Positions 34,170 to 43,553 are shown, numbered from the stretch's first letter. The stretch: DNA of 64,000 nucleotides from UBA1756 sp045132235 (GCA_045132235.1 JBGURX010000007.1:62001-126000), one strand, 5' to 3'. The notes: generated by a model not told the origin, from the sequence alone. Made by a program: numbers and translations.

Positions 34170-34194
34170 AAAAAATCCCGTACCTTTGCCGCAC
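34166..34194 (+). repeat. 29-bp direct repeat, right copy, containing the next promoter
   Basis: Identical to 30946-30974. It overlaps the stop codon of the M14 gene (34167-34169) and carries TACCTTTG at 34181-34188, the likely promoter of the small gene at 34211. Confidence 0.8.
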
Positions 34195-34210
34195 CAAAAA
34201 AGACGACATC

Positions 34211-34381
34211 ATGGATAACAATATCAAACTGCGAATCGACGAGATTTTAGAGGAAATCTGCAAAATCAACGACCTGAACGCCAAGGCCAACATCCTGACC
34301 TATATGGAACGCCAGGCCGCCTTCCAGCTCTGGCAGCTGGAAGAGGATCTGCGTGTGGATCATAACATGAAGGATTTTTAA
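34211..34381 (+). CDS. Small helical protein of unknown function
   Basis: 56 residues from ATG 34211, predicted almost wholly helical and acidic (LRIDEILEEICKINDLNAK, LEEDLRVDHNMKDF). The start lies 22 nt after the -7 element in the right 29-bp repeat; longer starts would place the promoter inside the gene. It is followed by a strong inverted repeat. No family recognised; probably a small cytoplasmic interaction protein. Confidence 0.65.
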   Translation: MDNNIKLRIDEILEEICKINDLNAKANILTYMERQAAFQLWQLEEDLRVDHNMKDF

Positions 34382-34384
34382 CAG

Positions 34385-34412
34385 ATTCCGCCAACCGAAT
34401 GGTTGGCGGAAT
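34385..34412 (+). terminator. Hairpin after the small gene
   Basis: 12-bp perfect stem (34385-34396 with 34401-34412) around GAAT, 4 nt after the stop codon. No T-run follows, so termination is likely but not canonical. Confidence 0.5.
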
Positions 34413-34436
34413 GGTGGTATCGATATCGTTAATGAT

Positions 34437-34460
34437 GCGGGAAATGATTGTTTTTCCCGC
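34437..34460 (-). terminator. Hairpin after the OPT transporter gene
   Basis: 8-bp stem GCGGGAAA / TTTCCCGC with an 8-nt loop, 6 nt beyond the stop of the minus-strand OPT gene. No strong T-run on either strand. Confidence 0.4.
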
Positions 34461-34466
34461 CGGTTT

Positions 34467-36476
34467 CTACCGTTCCTTTTTGAGGGTATGCAAAATCAGG
34501 TATGCGCATAATGCCACGTACATCACGATGGCGATGATGCTGAACCACGGTGAATTTTGGTAGGCCTGCGTGGTGGCGAGGTTCACCCCGGCAAATTTCA
34601 GGATGGCGCTGATGACACCCATGATGGCGGCGCCGGCCAGAAGTCCGGAGGCCAGCAGAGTGCCCTTGTTCTTAAGCTCTTTGTTGACTTCCTCGTCCTT
34701 GCTGCGGCTGCCCACCAACCATGCGATGGCACCGCCGATGAGCAACGGGATGTTGAGTGCCAGCGGGATGAACATACCCAGCGAGAAGGCCAAAGCGGGA
34801 ACGCCGATCATATCGAGGAGGAGGGCGATGACGGCACCGATGATGTAGAGAATCCACGGCGTGCCCTGTCCCGACATCAGCGGCTGCACGATGGCAGCCA
34901 TGGCGTTGGCCTGCGGCGCCACTAAGCCGCCTGCCTCCGCATCATAACCGTATGCTTTCGACAGAATCATGATCACTCCACCGACGGTCAGTGCCGACAC
35001 CAGCGTGCCGATGAACTTGAACGACTGCTGCTTGTAGGGCGATGTGCCGATCCAGTAACCAATCTTGAGGTCGGTGACGAAGCCGCCGGCCATGGCCAAT
35101 GCCGAGCAGACGATGCCGCCCACAATCAGTGCGGTGACCATACCCACCGTGCCGTTCAAGCCGACAGCGGCGAGGATGAAGGAGGAGAGAATCAGCGTCA
35201 TCATGGTCATACCCGACACCGGGTTGCTGCCCACCGTAGCGATGGCGGTGGCGGCCACTGTGGTGAACAGGAAGGCGAAGATGAAGACAATCAGCAATCC
35301 GACAATCACTTGGGTGACATTCATCTGCAATCCGCCAAAGGCGAAAAACAGGGCCATCACCACGGCCAAGCCGAGGAAGCCGAAGAGGATGATCTTCATG
35401 GAGATGTCGCGCTGGGTGCGCAGCACTTGCTGCTGCTGCTCCGATGCTTCTCCCTTATTTTTCTTGAAGATGGTGCTCATGGAAGTTTTGATGACGCCGG
35501 CCGACTTGATGACGCCGAGGATACCGGCCATGGCGATGCCGCCGATACCGATGAGGCGCACGTGGCTGGAGAAGATCAAACTCGGGTCCATCGTGCTCAT
35601 GGCCACGCCGTCGGTGGTGACGCCGTACTGTCCCAGCAGCGGCACAATCACCCACCACGACAGGAACGAACCCGCGCAGATGATGGCGGCGTATTTCAAA
35701 CCGATCAGGTAGCCAGTACCCAGCAGGATGCCCGAACCGTTCATGTTGAAAGTGAACTTATGGTTCATGGCCAGCTGCTCGCCCCAGCCCGTCATGCGGG
35801 TGGTGATGGTCTCCGACCAAAACTGGAAGGTGGACATGAAGAAATCGTACAGACCGCCGATAAGGCCGCTGATGAGCAACAGTTTCAGCTGGCTGCCGCC
35901 CTTGGCTCCCGACACAAGGATTTCGGTGGATGCCGTTGCCTCGGGGAAGGGGTATTTGCCGTGCATGTCGGAGACGAAATACTTGCGGAACGGTATCAGG
36001 AAGAGGATGCCGAGGAAGCCGCCGATGAGGGAAGCGAGGAAAATCTGGAGGAAGTTGACATTGATTTCCATGCCGGGATTTTTCTCTTGGATGATGTAGA
36101 TAGCGGGGAGGGTGAAGATGGCACCGGCCACCACCACGCCCGAGCTGGCACCGATAGACTGTATCAGCACATTCTCCGACAGGGCACCTTTGCGCCGTGC
36201 GATGACCGACGCGCCGACGGCGATGATGGAGATGGGGATGGCCGCCTCGAACACCTGACCGAAGCGAAGACCCGCGTAGGCCGTGGCCGCCGAGAAGATC
36301 ACCGCCATGATGATACCCCACACGATGGTCCAAGCGTTCAGTTCGGGATACTTTTTGTTAGGATCCAGAATGGGACGGTACTGCTCGCCTTGCTTCAATT
36401 CGCGGTACGCATTTTCCGGAAGTTTCACATCCTGCGGGATCTCTTGTGCAGGATTCATTTCATCATTTTTTTCCAT
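34467..36476 (-). CDS. OPT-family oligopeptide transporter
   Basis: 669 residues with about 14-16 hydrophobic segments and the features of the bacterial OPT branch: a hydrophilic N-terminus, TAYAGLRFGQVFEAAIP near 65-81, a long first loop with KYPFPEATASTEILV, and glycine-rich helices through the C-terminus. OPT carriers couple proton movement to uptake of oligopeptides or metal chelates across the inner membrane. The secreted proteases around it (M14, C10, LD-carboxypeptidase) would supply peptides, so peptide uptake is plausible. Monocistronic, divergent from the LD-carboxypeptidase gene. Confidence 0.93.
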   Translation of the reverse strand: MEKNDEMNPAQEIPQDVKLPENAYRELKQGEQYRPILDPNKKYPELNAWTIVWGIIMAVIFSAATAYAGLRFGQVFEAAIPISIIAVGASVIARRKGALSENVLIQSIGASSGVVVAGAIFTLPAIYIIQEKNPGMEINVNFLQIFLASLIGGFLGILFLIPFRKYFVSDMHGKYPFPEATASTEILVSGAKGGSQLKLLLISGLIGGLYDFFMSTFQFWSETITTRMTGWGEQLAMNHKFTFNMNGSGILLGTGYLIGLKYAAIICAGSFLSWWVIVPLLGQYGVTTDGVAMSTMDPSLIFSSHVRLIGIGGIAMAGILGVIKSAGVIKTSMSTIFKKNKGEASEQQQQVLRTQRDISMKIILFGFLGLAVVMALFFAFGGLQMNVTQVIVGLLIVFIFAFLFTTVAATAIATVGSNPVSGMTMMTLILSSFILAAVGLNGTVGMVTALIVGGIVCSALAMAGGFVTDLKIGYWIGTSPYKQQSFKFIGTLVSALTVGGVIMILSKAYGYDAEAGGLVAPQANAMAAIVQPLMSGQGTPWILYIIGAVIALLLDMIGVPALAFSLGMFIPLALNIPLLIGGAIAWLVGSRSKDEEVNKELKNKGTLLASGLLAGAAIMGVISAILKFAGVNLATTQAYQNSPWFSIIAIVMYVALCAYLILHTLKKER

Positions 36477-36550
36477 AATAATAATTTTAATGGATAAAGA
36501 ATTTTATTTTAAACTGATTTTCAAATAATTAATGAATAATATTCCACTCG

Positions 36551-36558
36551 CAAAAATA
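36551..36558 (-). promoter_or_regulatory. -7 promoter element for the OPT gene
   Basis: TATTTTTG on the minus strand, 74 nt upstream of ATG 36476. Confidence 0.55.
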
Positions 36559-36572
36559 CATAAAAATTTGCT

Positions 36573-36580
36573 TAATTTTG
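36573..36580 (+). promoter_or_regulatory. -7 promoter element for the LD-carboxypeptidase gene
   Basis: TAATTTTG, 38 nt before ATG 36619. The two divergent -7 elements are only 14 bp apart. Confidence 0.55.
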
Positions 36581-36618
36581 CAACTGCAAAAGAATGGTCT
36601 CCTGCAAAATTTTCCACT

Positions 36619-37584
36619 ATGAAAAAAATCCTCACTTTGCTTTGTCTTTTCCTCGGACTGATGTCCCTCGCGCACCCGCAACAGATGCCGCGCCTCTCTC
36701 CCGGCGACACCATCGCCATTGTCTCCACCGCCAGCGACACCGACACGAGCCGCGTGCTTCCCTTCGTCCGATTCATGGAATCGAAGGGCTTTGTCATTCT
36801 CCTTGCCGACGGACTTTTCGACAACGACCAGGGCTTTGCGGGACCTGCCGAACAGCGCGCCCGTATCTTCCAGCAGCTGCTCGACCGTGCCGATGTGAAG
36901 GCCATCATCTGTGCCCGCGGCGGCTACGGCACAGTGGGGATCCTCGACCGGCTCGACTTCACCGGCCTCCGCCAGCATCCCAAGTGGCTCTGCGGTTTCA
37001 GCGACATCACCGCCCTGCACTCCCACCTCCACACGCTGGGCTTCCCCACCCTGCACAGCACCATGCCCGTATCCTTTCATGCCGATGACCCCGACAATGC
37101 CAACAACACCTCGCTGCTGTCGGCTCTGCACGGCGACACGCTCCGCTACAGCTTCGAACCCATGCCCGAAAACCGCTGCGGCACCGCCACCGGCACGCTC
37201 GTCGGCGGCAACCTCTCGCTGCTTTACTCCCTCCTCGAATCCCCCTCCTCCATCAATACCGATGGCAAAATCCTTTTCATCGAAGATGTGGACGAAAACA
37301 TCTACCACATCCACCGCATGCTGATGGCCCTTGACCGCGCCGGCAAACTGAAAAACCTGAAGGGGGTGATTGTGGGCGGCATGACCCGCATCCGCGTGGA
37401 CGACTATTTCATGGATGAAACGGTTAACGCGGCCATACTACGCGTGTTCGAAAAGTATGACTATCCCGTCTGCTTCAATTTTCCTGCCGGCCACGGAGGG
37501 GAAAACGTAGCCCTGCGGCTCGGGGTCACCGCCACCCTGACGGTCGCGCCCGACAGCTGCACGCTGATTTCGTTTCCCCAATAA
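36619..37584 (+). CDS. Exported LD-carboxypeptidase (peptidase family S66)
   Basis: 321 residues from ATG 36619, chosen because it gives a signal peptide (MKKILTLLCLFLGLMSLAH); the family is usually cytoplasmic, so export is notable. Family motifs: CARGGYGTVGILDRLDF at 98-114, the nucleophile Ser128 in CGFSDITAL, Glu222 in LFIEDVDE and His292 in FPAGHGGENVALRLG complete the Ser-Glu-His triad. It cleaves the L-Lys/DAP-D-Ala bond of murein tetrapeptides. In the periplasm it would trim peptidoglycan stems or released muropeptides. Convergent with the C10 protease gene. Confidence 0.93.
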   Translation: MKKILTLLCLFLGLMSLAHPQQMPRLSPGDTIAIVSTASDTDTSRVLPFVRFMESKGFVILLADGLFDNDQGFAGPAEQRARIFQQLLDRADVKAIICARGGYGTVGILDRLDFTGLRQHPKWLCGFSDITALHSHLHTLGFPTLHSTMPVSFHADDPDNANNTSLLSALHGDTLRYSFEPMPENRCGTATGTLVGGNLSLLYSLLESPSSINTDGKILFIEDVDENIYHIHRMLMALDRAGKLKNLKGVIVGGMTRIRVDDYFMDETVNAAILRVFEKYDYPVCFNFPAGHGGENVALRLGVTATLTVAPDSCTLISFPQ

Positions 37585-37591
37585 CGGGAAT

Positions 37592-37618
37592 GATAGCGGC
37601 GGCATCGCCACCGCCATC
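37592..37618. terminator. Possible shared hairpin between convergent genes
   Basis: GC-rich inverted repeat with 10 of 12 positions paired and a 3-nt loop in the 35-bp spacer between convergent genes. It may serve both as terminator; no T-run. Confidence 0.35.
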
Positions 37619-37619
37619 G

Positions 37620-39776
37620 TTACTGTCGCACTACCTTCACACTCTTCACAACACTGTTGTCCTTGCTGACATTCAGCAGATACAGTCCGGAAGCCAGCTG
37701 GCTCATATCCAATGATGTCACCTCCTTGTCGGCAGGCACCGCCAGCACCATTTTGCCGTACATGTCGTACAGCGACAGCTGGGCGTTGTCGAGCGGGCAA
37801 TGTATCTGCAGGGTGTTGTTGCACGGGTTGGGGAACACGCTGATGGCTGCAGCCACCTCCTCATTGATGCCCGTATTGGGTGTGCGGGTAATCTGCGTGG
37901 TAATGAGGTAGGTGCCTATTGTGCCCGATCCCTTGGGAATCACCTTGTAGATGATGGGACCACCGTCTTCCAGAACGAATGTCGGAGCAACGATAGTGTC
38001 AATGACGGCGCCCCATGCACCACCATTCTTGGAGATTCTAAAAGAAATATCTGCAGTATATGGTTGGTTATCATCACTATAAATAGCATCTTGAGCCCGC
38101 ACATCCACTGTGTAGCAGTAACCGCTGGGCAGGTTGATTCTGTAATGGTCGTAGCTGTCGCCCACATGGAAATTGGAACCCGTAGTGCTGATCGTGGCCT
38201 GATTGTTGGTGAAAGAAGGCGTGAAAACAAAGGCATCGTTGACATTGTCGTTGTTTTCGTAGCTATCAGGGTTAAGCACAACCGTAACATTCAGCAAATT
38301 GGCAGCAGAACCTATACCCACATTGGTCCATGTAGTAGCATCACTGGCTTTGTATTGTAACACCAATTTGTAGTCGCCAGGAGCAGCCGTGATGACATCA
38401 CTGAAGGAGGCGTTGGCAATATTACCTGCGTTGACTGTTACAGTAGAAACCTGTCCAATAACTTGACCTAAAATATTAGAATTGTCAATCAGCACCAATC
38501 GTATTTGTCCACTGAACGAGCTACTTGTGCGGTTTTTGTAATTAACTCCAAAAGTGGGGCGGGTGCCATGGTTGATGGTGGTGCTGTTGGGAGTGAGAGA
38601 GTAGTTGGAGTTCAATACGATTTCTGGTGGTTCCACACCAAACAGAGCCTGCTGCGAGTACGTGAAATCATATTGGCTGCTACCCCATCCGCCGCTGCCG
38701 GGGTTGAGCGAGGTGATAGCGAAATAGCCGTCGTTGGAGCCGCTCCAGCCCCAGTTGAAATGGAAATAGTTGCTGTTGTTGTAACCATCGCATACGAAGG
38801 CATGACCATCGGTGAGACTCTCATCGAAGCCGGAGTACATGACCGGTCTGCCCGCATCCAGCTCTGCTTTCAACATATCAATCCACTCGCTGTCATCAAT
38901 ATTGCCTTTCCGTCTGCCTTGCAGGTTGTTGTTGTATCCAAAATAACATTTAAAAGCGGCCTCTGCACTGGGGTAATTGTTGCCGTAGGGGTCGAGTGTC
39001 GGGGCACCGGAGCCGCTGGCGGAGTAATTCATCTCCACCGCCACTCCGCAATGGAACATCAGCGTGGCCACCGCAGTGTTGCTGCTGGTGACCGAGTTGG
39101 GCATGGCGCTCCAGTTGTAGGTGGTGTTGCCGAAGTCGGCGCTGAGGGTCTGATTGTTGTAAGAACAAACGTAGGAGTGCGAACCGCAGCCCTTGGACGG
39201 GTACGACCAGTATTTCATCACCTGGGCCATGGCCGTAGCCACACAGCCGGTGGGACACCGGCTCCAGCCGCTACCCGGACACATGCTGTTGTACGGACTT
39301 CCTTGGTCCCATGTAGTGCTGAGCAGCGGAGAGACCGCCGTAACAGCTTTCGGGGCCAATCTTTCGCCAGCAGCGAGGGCGGCCCACTCGGCGGCAACAG
39401 CCTCGCTCTGCGGCAGCTGTTGGCTGACGGCGGCAGCAATCTCTTCCTCATATATTTGCAGCCACATGCGGAAATTGTCGGGCATGTCGGCGGCATTGAT
39501 AGTGCCATGGTCGGAATAGCCCAGTACCGGAATGGCGCGGTCGTCGGAAGAGAGGATGACAAAGCCCTCGCCGCCGGCATTCTGCAGCACATAGAGCTGG
39601 TTGAGGCCAAGTTGCGGCGACAGGTTGTGGAATTCGAGGCCGGCCCGCGGCGTGCCGAACTCCATCTGCCAGAACTCACGGGCTAAGTTTTTCGCTGTAG
39701 TGGAATCCACCGGACCTGCCACTGCCGACAGAATGCTGGTGAAAATAATAAGATAAAGGACGCTGATTTTTTTCAT
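37620..39776 (-). CDS. Secreted C10 (streptopain-like) cysteine protease with T9SS sorting domain
   Basis: 718 residues from ATG 39776 (signal peptide MKKISVLYLIIFTSILSAVA). A propeptide with the streptopain inhibitor pattern (ARFxFV-like VLQNAGGEGFVILSSDD) precedes the catalytic domain: WDQGSPYN, catalytic Cys178 in CPTGCVATAMAQ, His325 in DGHAFVCDGY, and NWGWSGSNDGYF. Immunoglobulin-like domains follow, then a type A sorting domain (ISVFPNPCNNTLQIHC, LYDMYGKMV, VKVVRQ). It is related to prtT and interpain of oral Bacteroidales, which degrade host proteins. T9SS export to the surface is expected. Own promoter at 39810-39817. Confidence 0.93.
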   Translation of the reverse strand: MKKISVLYLIIFTSILSAVAGPVDSTTAKNLAREFWQMEFGTPRAGLEFHNLSPQLGLNQLYVLQNAGGEGFVILSSDDRAIPVLGYSDHGTINAADMPDNFRMWLQIYEEEIAAAVSQQLPQSEAVAAEWAALAAGERLAPKAVTAVSPLLSTTWDQGSPYNSMCPGSGWSRCPTGCVATAMAQVMKYWSYPSKGCGSHSYVCSYNNQTLSADFGNTTYNWSAMPNSVTSSNTAVATLMFHCGVAVEMNYSASGSGAPTLDPYGNNYPSAEAAFKCYFGYNNNLQGRRKGNIDDSEWIDMLKAELDAGRPVMYSGFDESLTDGHAFVCDGYNNSNYFHFNWGWSGSNDGYFAITSLNPGSGGWGSSQYDFTYSQQALFGVEPPEIVLNSNYSLTPNSTTINHGTRPTFGVNYKNRTSSSFSGQIRLVLIDNSNILGQVIGQVSTVTVNAGNIANASFSDVITAAPGDYKLVLQYKASDATTWTNVGIGSAANLLNVTVVLNPDSYENNDNVNDAFVFTPSFTNNQATISTTGSNFHVGDSYDHYRINLPSGYCYTVDVRAQDAIYSDDNQPYTADISFRISKNGGAWGAVIDTIVAPTFVLEDGGPIIYKVIPKGSGTIGTYLITTQITRTPNTGINEEVAAAISVFPNPCNNTLQIHCPLDNAQLSLYDMYGKMVLAVPADKEVTSLDMSQLASGLYLLNVSKDNSVVKSVKVVRQ

Positions 39777-39809
39777 TTTAATGATAAACGATTTTTCGAT
39801 TTTGAGGCG

Positions 39810-39817
39810 CAAAAGTA
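39810..39817 (-). promoter_or_regulatory. -7 promoter element for the C10 protease gene
   Basis: TACTTTTG on the minus strand, 33 nt before ATG 39776, in the spacer after asd. Confidence 0.6.
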
Positions 39818-39850
39818 CAAAAAAAATGGGATTGAAGCCTTCCCCATTTA

Positions 39851-40837
39851 TCATCCCCTCCGTTCAATCAGTTTCTGCATAATCTGAATGGCATTGGTGG
39901 CGGCACCCTTGCGGAGGTTGTCGGCCACCACCCACATATTCAAGCTGTTAGGCTGTGAAAAGTCGCGACGGAGACGGCCCACAAACACCTCGTCCTTGTC
40001 TTTGGCAAAACGGGGCATGGGGTACTCGTTGCGGTCGGGGTTGTCCAACACCACCACGCCGGGCATGTCGGTCAGGAGGCGACGCACATCGGCCAGATCA
40101 AAATCACGGTCAAACTCCACATTCACCGCCTCGGAATGACCGCCGAACACCGGCACGCGCACCACGGTGGCAGTGATTTGTATCGAATTGTCTCTTAATA
40201 TCTTGCGGGTTTCATTCACCAGCTTGGTCTCCTCGGTGGTGTAACCATTGGGCTCGAAAGTGCCGCCGTGTGGCAGCACGTTGAGATCGATTTCATACGG
40301 ATAGGCCTTCTCGCACGGCCGGCCACCACGCTCCTCATTGAGCTGCCGAACGGCTTTCACCCCGGTGCCCGTCACCGACTGGTAGGTGGAAATGACGAGC
40401 CGGTGGATGTGATATTCGCGATGAAGCGGTGCAAGCGCCATCACCATCTGGATGGTGGAACAGTTGGGGTTGGCAATGATACGGTCGGCAGGACCCACCA
40501 CATCAACGTTGATTTCCGGCACCACAAGCGGAATATGCTCATAGCCACGCCATGCCGACGAGTTGTCGATGACCGTGGTACCCACCTCCGCAAACTGCGG
40601 CGCATACTGCAACGAGGCAGCACTTCCGGCAGAAAAGATGGCATACTGCGGTTTTTGCGCGATGGCATCCTCCACAGAAACCACCTTCAGCATGCGTCCG
40701 CCAAAATCCACCTCCTTGCCCACCGAGCGAGCCGATGCCGCAGGAATCAATTCACATCCTCCAAAACCCCTCTCTTCCAATACTTTAAGCATAACACTTC
40801 CCACCAAACCGGTGGCACCTACCAATGCAATTTTCAT
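39851..40837 (-). CDS. asd: Aspartate-semialdehyde dehydrogenase
   Basis: 328 residues from ATG 40837, which gives the canonical start MKIALVGATGLVGSVML with the NADP-binding GATGLVG; longer starts have no family sequence. Catalytic Cys126 sits in IIANPNCSTIQM, and the substrate and His-containing motifs follow (FGGHSEAVNVEF). It makes aspartate semialdehyde for lysine/diaminopimelate, threonine and methionine synthesis in the cytoplasm. The upstream -7 element (40887-40894) gives it its own promoter. Confidence 0.95.
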   Translation of the reverse strand: MKIALVGATGLVGSVMLKVLEERGFGGCELIPAASARSVGKEVDFGGRMLKVVSVEDAIAQKPQYAIFSAGSAASLQYAPQFAEVGTTVIDNSSAWRGYEHIPLVVPEINVDVVGPADRIIANPNCSTIQMVMALAPLHREYHIHRLVISTYQSVTGTGVKAVRQLNEERGGRPCEKAYPYEIDLNVLPHGGTFEPNGYTTEETKLVNETRKILRDNSIQITATVVRVPVFGGHSEAVNVEFDRDFDLADVRRLLTDMPGVVVLDNPDRNEYPMPRFAKDKDEVFVGRLRRDFSQPNSLNMWVVADNLRKGAATNAIQIMQKLIERRG

Positions 40838-40886
40838 ATCTTGTAAATTTTTCTTAAAAATTCTTAAAACACTTGAATCTCGCCTG

Positions 40887-40894
40887 CAAAAATA
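40887..40894 (-). promoter_or_regulatory. -7 promoter element for asd
   Basis: TATTTTTG on the minus strand, 49 nt upstream of ATG 40837. It is adjacent to the divergent plus-strand element at 40897-40904. Confidence 0.55.
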
Positions 40895-40896
40895 GA

Positions 40897-40904
40897 TAAT
40901 TTTG
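40897..40904 (+). promoter_or_regulatory. -7 promoter element for the lamin-tail-domain gene
   Basis: TAATTTTG, 42 nt before ATG 40947. It lies only 2 bp from the asd element on the other strand, so the two polymerases would compete for the same site. Confidence 0.55.
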
Positions 40905-40946
40905 CACAATTGAAACTCGGAAAAACTTCCAAAACTCAAAAAAATT

Positions 40947-43553
40947 ATGCCACAACTCAAATTACTCATCTTCACGCTGTTGTCAATTCTGATTTCCGAA
41001 ATCCACGCACAGGTTTTTGACGATTTTTCAGACGGGGACTTTCTTTCTGCTCCGACATGGTACGGCGACACCGACAAATTCATCGTCAATGCACAACTGC
41101 AGCTCCAGCTGAGTGCCAGCGGGTCGGGGCAGGCTTACCTTTCCACTCCCACAAGCCTTGAACCGGCTCCGTCGGAGTGGCGCCTGTCGATCAAGCTGCC
41201 TTTCTCGCCCTCCAGCAGCAACTACGCCCGCTACTACCTTCTGGCCGACACCTCCGACCTCCTCTCCCCCACCCTCACAGGCTACTTCCTGCAGTTCGGA
41301 GAAGCGGGCAACAACGATGCCATCGAACTCTTCTTCCAACAGAGCGACACTCTGACCTCTCTCTTCCGCAGTCACACCAGCATCGCCAAGTCCTTTTACT
41401 ATAACATTAAGATAATCAGAAATTTATCTAATGAATGGCTGCTCTATGTGGATACGCTGCGCAACGGCATCTATTACCTTGACACCATGGGCAGCCATGC
41501 CGCTCCCCTGTCTCCCACCGGCCACCTCGGACTCGTCTGCGTCTTCACCTCCAGCAACAGCACCAAGTTCTACTTCGACGACCTCTACTACGGTCCGTTG
41601 CTTGTGGACACCACACCGCCTGCCGTCACCGACTGGACCTTCAGCAGCGACCTGCCCGACCAGCTCCTCATCCGCTTTTCGGAGCGGGTGACCGACACCA
41701 CCGCCCTCGACGCCACCCACTATATAGATATGGTAGGAGCACAACACCCTGCCTTGTGCGAATGGGAAGGCGACGATGAAAAGTCCGTGCGGCTCTATTT
41801 CTCCGAACCGCTACCCGAACGGCAAGAGGTGGGCATCCGCATCCAGCAAATCAGCGACCACAGCAACAACTACTTGACAGATACCATTTTAAGATTCACC
41901 TACTGCATTCCCAAAAGACATGAAGTACTGATAACAGAAATCATGGCCGACCCCTCGCCGCCCGTGCAACTTCCCGAATGCGAGTATTTGGAGCTGTACA
42001 ATATGCTGCCGTATCCGATTTCGATAGAGGGATGGACGTTGGTGATGGGCAACAGCCGGCGCACCCTGCCCGACAGCATCATCGCGCCCTACAGCTATGC
42101 GGTGGTGACCAGCGCCGCCGTCGCTCCCTTTTTTCCCGCCTCCATCCCCACCATAGCTGTCTCCTCGCTTAGTCTCACCGACGACGGGCAACAGCTGGTG
42201 CTCTACGACCGGCAAGGCCACCTCATCCATCAGGTGCAGTACAGCCGCAGCTGGCACCGCAACGCCCTGAAACGCGACGGCGGCTGGTCGCTGGAGATGA
42301 TCGACCCCGCCAACCCGTGCGGCACCGCCGACAACTGGGACTCGTCGCTGTCGGACCGCGGCGGCACCCCCGGACAGACCAACTCCATTGCGAGCGCACA
42401 GCCCGACGAAGCCCCGCCGGAGTGGGTAAAAATCACCGTGCCGGATGCCCGCCATGTCAGGATTTTCTTCGATGAAACGCTTCTTGCAGACACACTCTCC
42501 CCTGCCGTGTTCCACATCGAACCGCCTGTAGCCATCACCTCCGCAGAAAGCGAGCTGCCCGCCGGCCGCAACATCCTGCTGACACTGGGTGAGGATTTAC
42601 AACAGCGGGTGGTGTACACCCTCACACTGGCAGGGACATTGTGCGACTGCGTGGGCAACCTCACCGAGGAGGGTGTTTCCATGCCGTTCGGTCTGCCGGA
42701 GGAGCCAACCGCCGGCGACATCGTCATCAACGAGGTGCTTTCCAACCCGTTCGGCGACAGCGACGCCGACTTTGTAGAGCTCTACAACTGTTCAGACAAG
42801 CTACTGGACCTCGGCACGTTATGGCTCGGCAGCGGCAACGGCGGCCTGCCCTCACAAGTCGCACAAGCCATTCCCGACGGCTACCTGCTGTTTCCCTCGC
42901 AATATGTGTGCATCGCCAAAAACCGCACGCTGACGATGGAGCAATACACTTGTCCGTATCCGAACCACGTGGTGGAGAATGCCGCACTGCCCGCCTACCC
43001 CAACGACGAGGGCACCGTGCACCTGCTGGACGCAGCATACCGCACGCTGGACCGTTTCCACTACGACAAGTCGATGCACCACCCGCTGCTGAACAGCACC
43101 GACGGGGTGTCGCTGGAGCGCATCCATCTGGATGCCGTAACGCAGGAGGCGGCCAACTGGACCTCGGCGGCCGAAAGCTACGGGTGGGGCACGCCGGGCT
43201 ACCGCAACTCGCAGTTCGCAGAGCTGGCCGCCGCTGATGCCGACATCACGGTGCTGCCAGACGTATTCTCGCCCGACGGCGACGGCAGCAACGACTTTGC
43301 CGAAATTTACTGTCGGTTTGAGGAGACGGGCAACTGCGTCACCATCGACCTGTACAACCGCGACGGACAGCGGGTGCGGCGGCTTGCGGCCAACGAACCC
43401 GCAGGCTACGAAGCCCGCTACCGGTGGGACGGCACCACCGACGACCATCGCGCCGCCAACAGCGACATCTACTTGATACATATACAATTGTGGAACCCCA
43501 ACGGCAAACGAAAAAGCTACCGCCGCACGGTGGCGTTGGTGAGGAGGGAATGA
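40947..43553 (+). CDS. Surface protein with lamin-tail domains and gliding-type C-terminus
   Basis: 868 residues. Signal peptide ending at IHAQ, a jelly-roll-like N-terminal domain (DDFSDGDF, FYFDDLYYG), bacterial Ig-like segments (TTPPAVTDWTFSSD), and two lamin-tail domains (VLITEIMADPSPPVQLPECEYLELYN near 331-356; IVINEVLSNPFGDSDADFVELYN near 590-612). The C-terminus VFSPDGDGSNDF, LYNRDGQRVRR and WDGTTDD is the type B / gliding-motility (FlgD-like) sorting form rather than type A. It is likely a T9SS-exported cell-surface or adhesion protein. Its GC is high and codons regular, unlike an insert. Convergent with the GSCFA gene. Confidence 0.85.
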   Translation: MPQLKLLIFTLLSILISEIHAQVFDDFSDGDFLSAPTWYGDTDKFIVNAQLQLQLSASGSGQAYLSTPTSLEPAPSEWRLSIKLPFSPSSSNYARYYLLADTSDLLSPTLTGYFLQFGEAGNNDAIELFFQQSDTLTSLFRSHTSIAKSFYYNIKIIRNLSNEWLLYVDTLRNGIYYLDTMGSHAAPLSPTGHLGLVCVFTSSNSTKFYFDDLYYGPLLVDTTPPAVTDWTFSSDLPDQLLIRFSERVTDTTALDATHYIDMVGAQHPALCEWEGDDEKSVRLYFSEPLPERQEVGIRIQQISDHSNNYLTDTILRFTYCIPKRHEVLITEIMADPSPPVQLPECEYLELYNMLPYPISIEGWTLVMGNSRRTLPDSIIAPYSYAVVTSAAVAPFFPASIPTIAVSSLSLTDDGQQLVLYDRQGHLIHQVQYSRSWHRNALKRDGGWSLEMIDPANPCGTADNWDSSLSDRGGTPGQTNSIASAQPDEAPPEWVKITVPDARHVRIFFDETLLADTLSPAVFHIEPPVAITSAESELPAGRNILLTLGEDLQQRVVYTLTLAGTLCDCVGNLTEEGVSMPFGLPEEPTAGDIVINEVLSNPFGDSDADFVELYNCSDKLLDLGTLWLGSGNGGLPSQVAQAIPDGYLLFPSQYVCIAKNRTLTMEQYTCPYPNHVVENAALPAYPNDEGTVHLLDAAYRTLDRFHYDKSMHHPLLNSTDGVSLERIHLDAVTQEAANWTSAAESYGWGTPGYRNSQFAELAAADADITVLPDVFSPDGDGSNDFAEIYCRFEETGNCVTIDLYNRDGQRVRRLAANEPAGYEARYRWDGTTDDHRAANSDIYLIHIQLWNPNGKRKSYRRTVALVRRE

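Noticed and set aside
39776..39854. Longer start of the C10 protease
   Set aside because: It would put the TAnnTTTG promoter inside the gene and bury the signal peptide.
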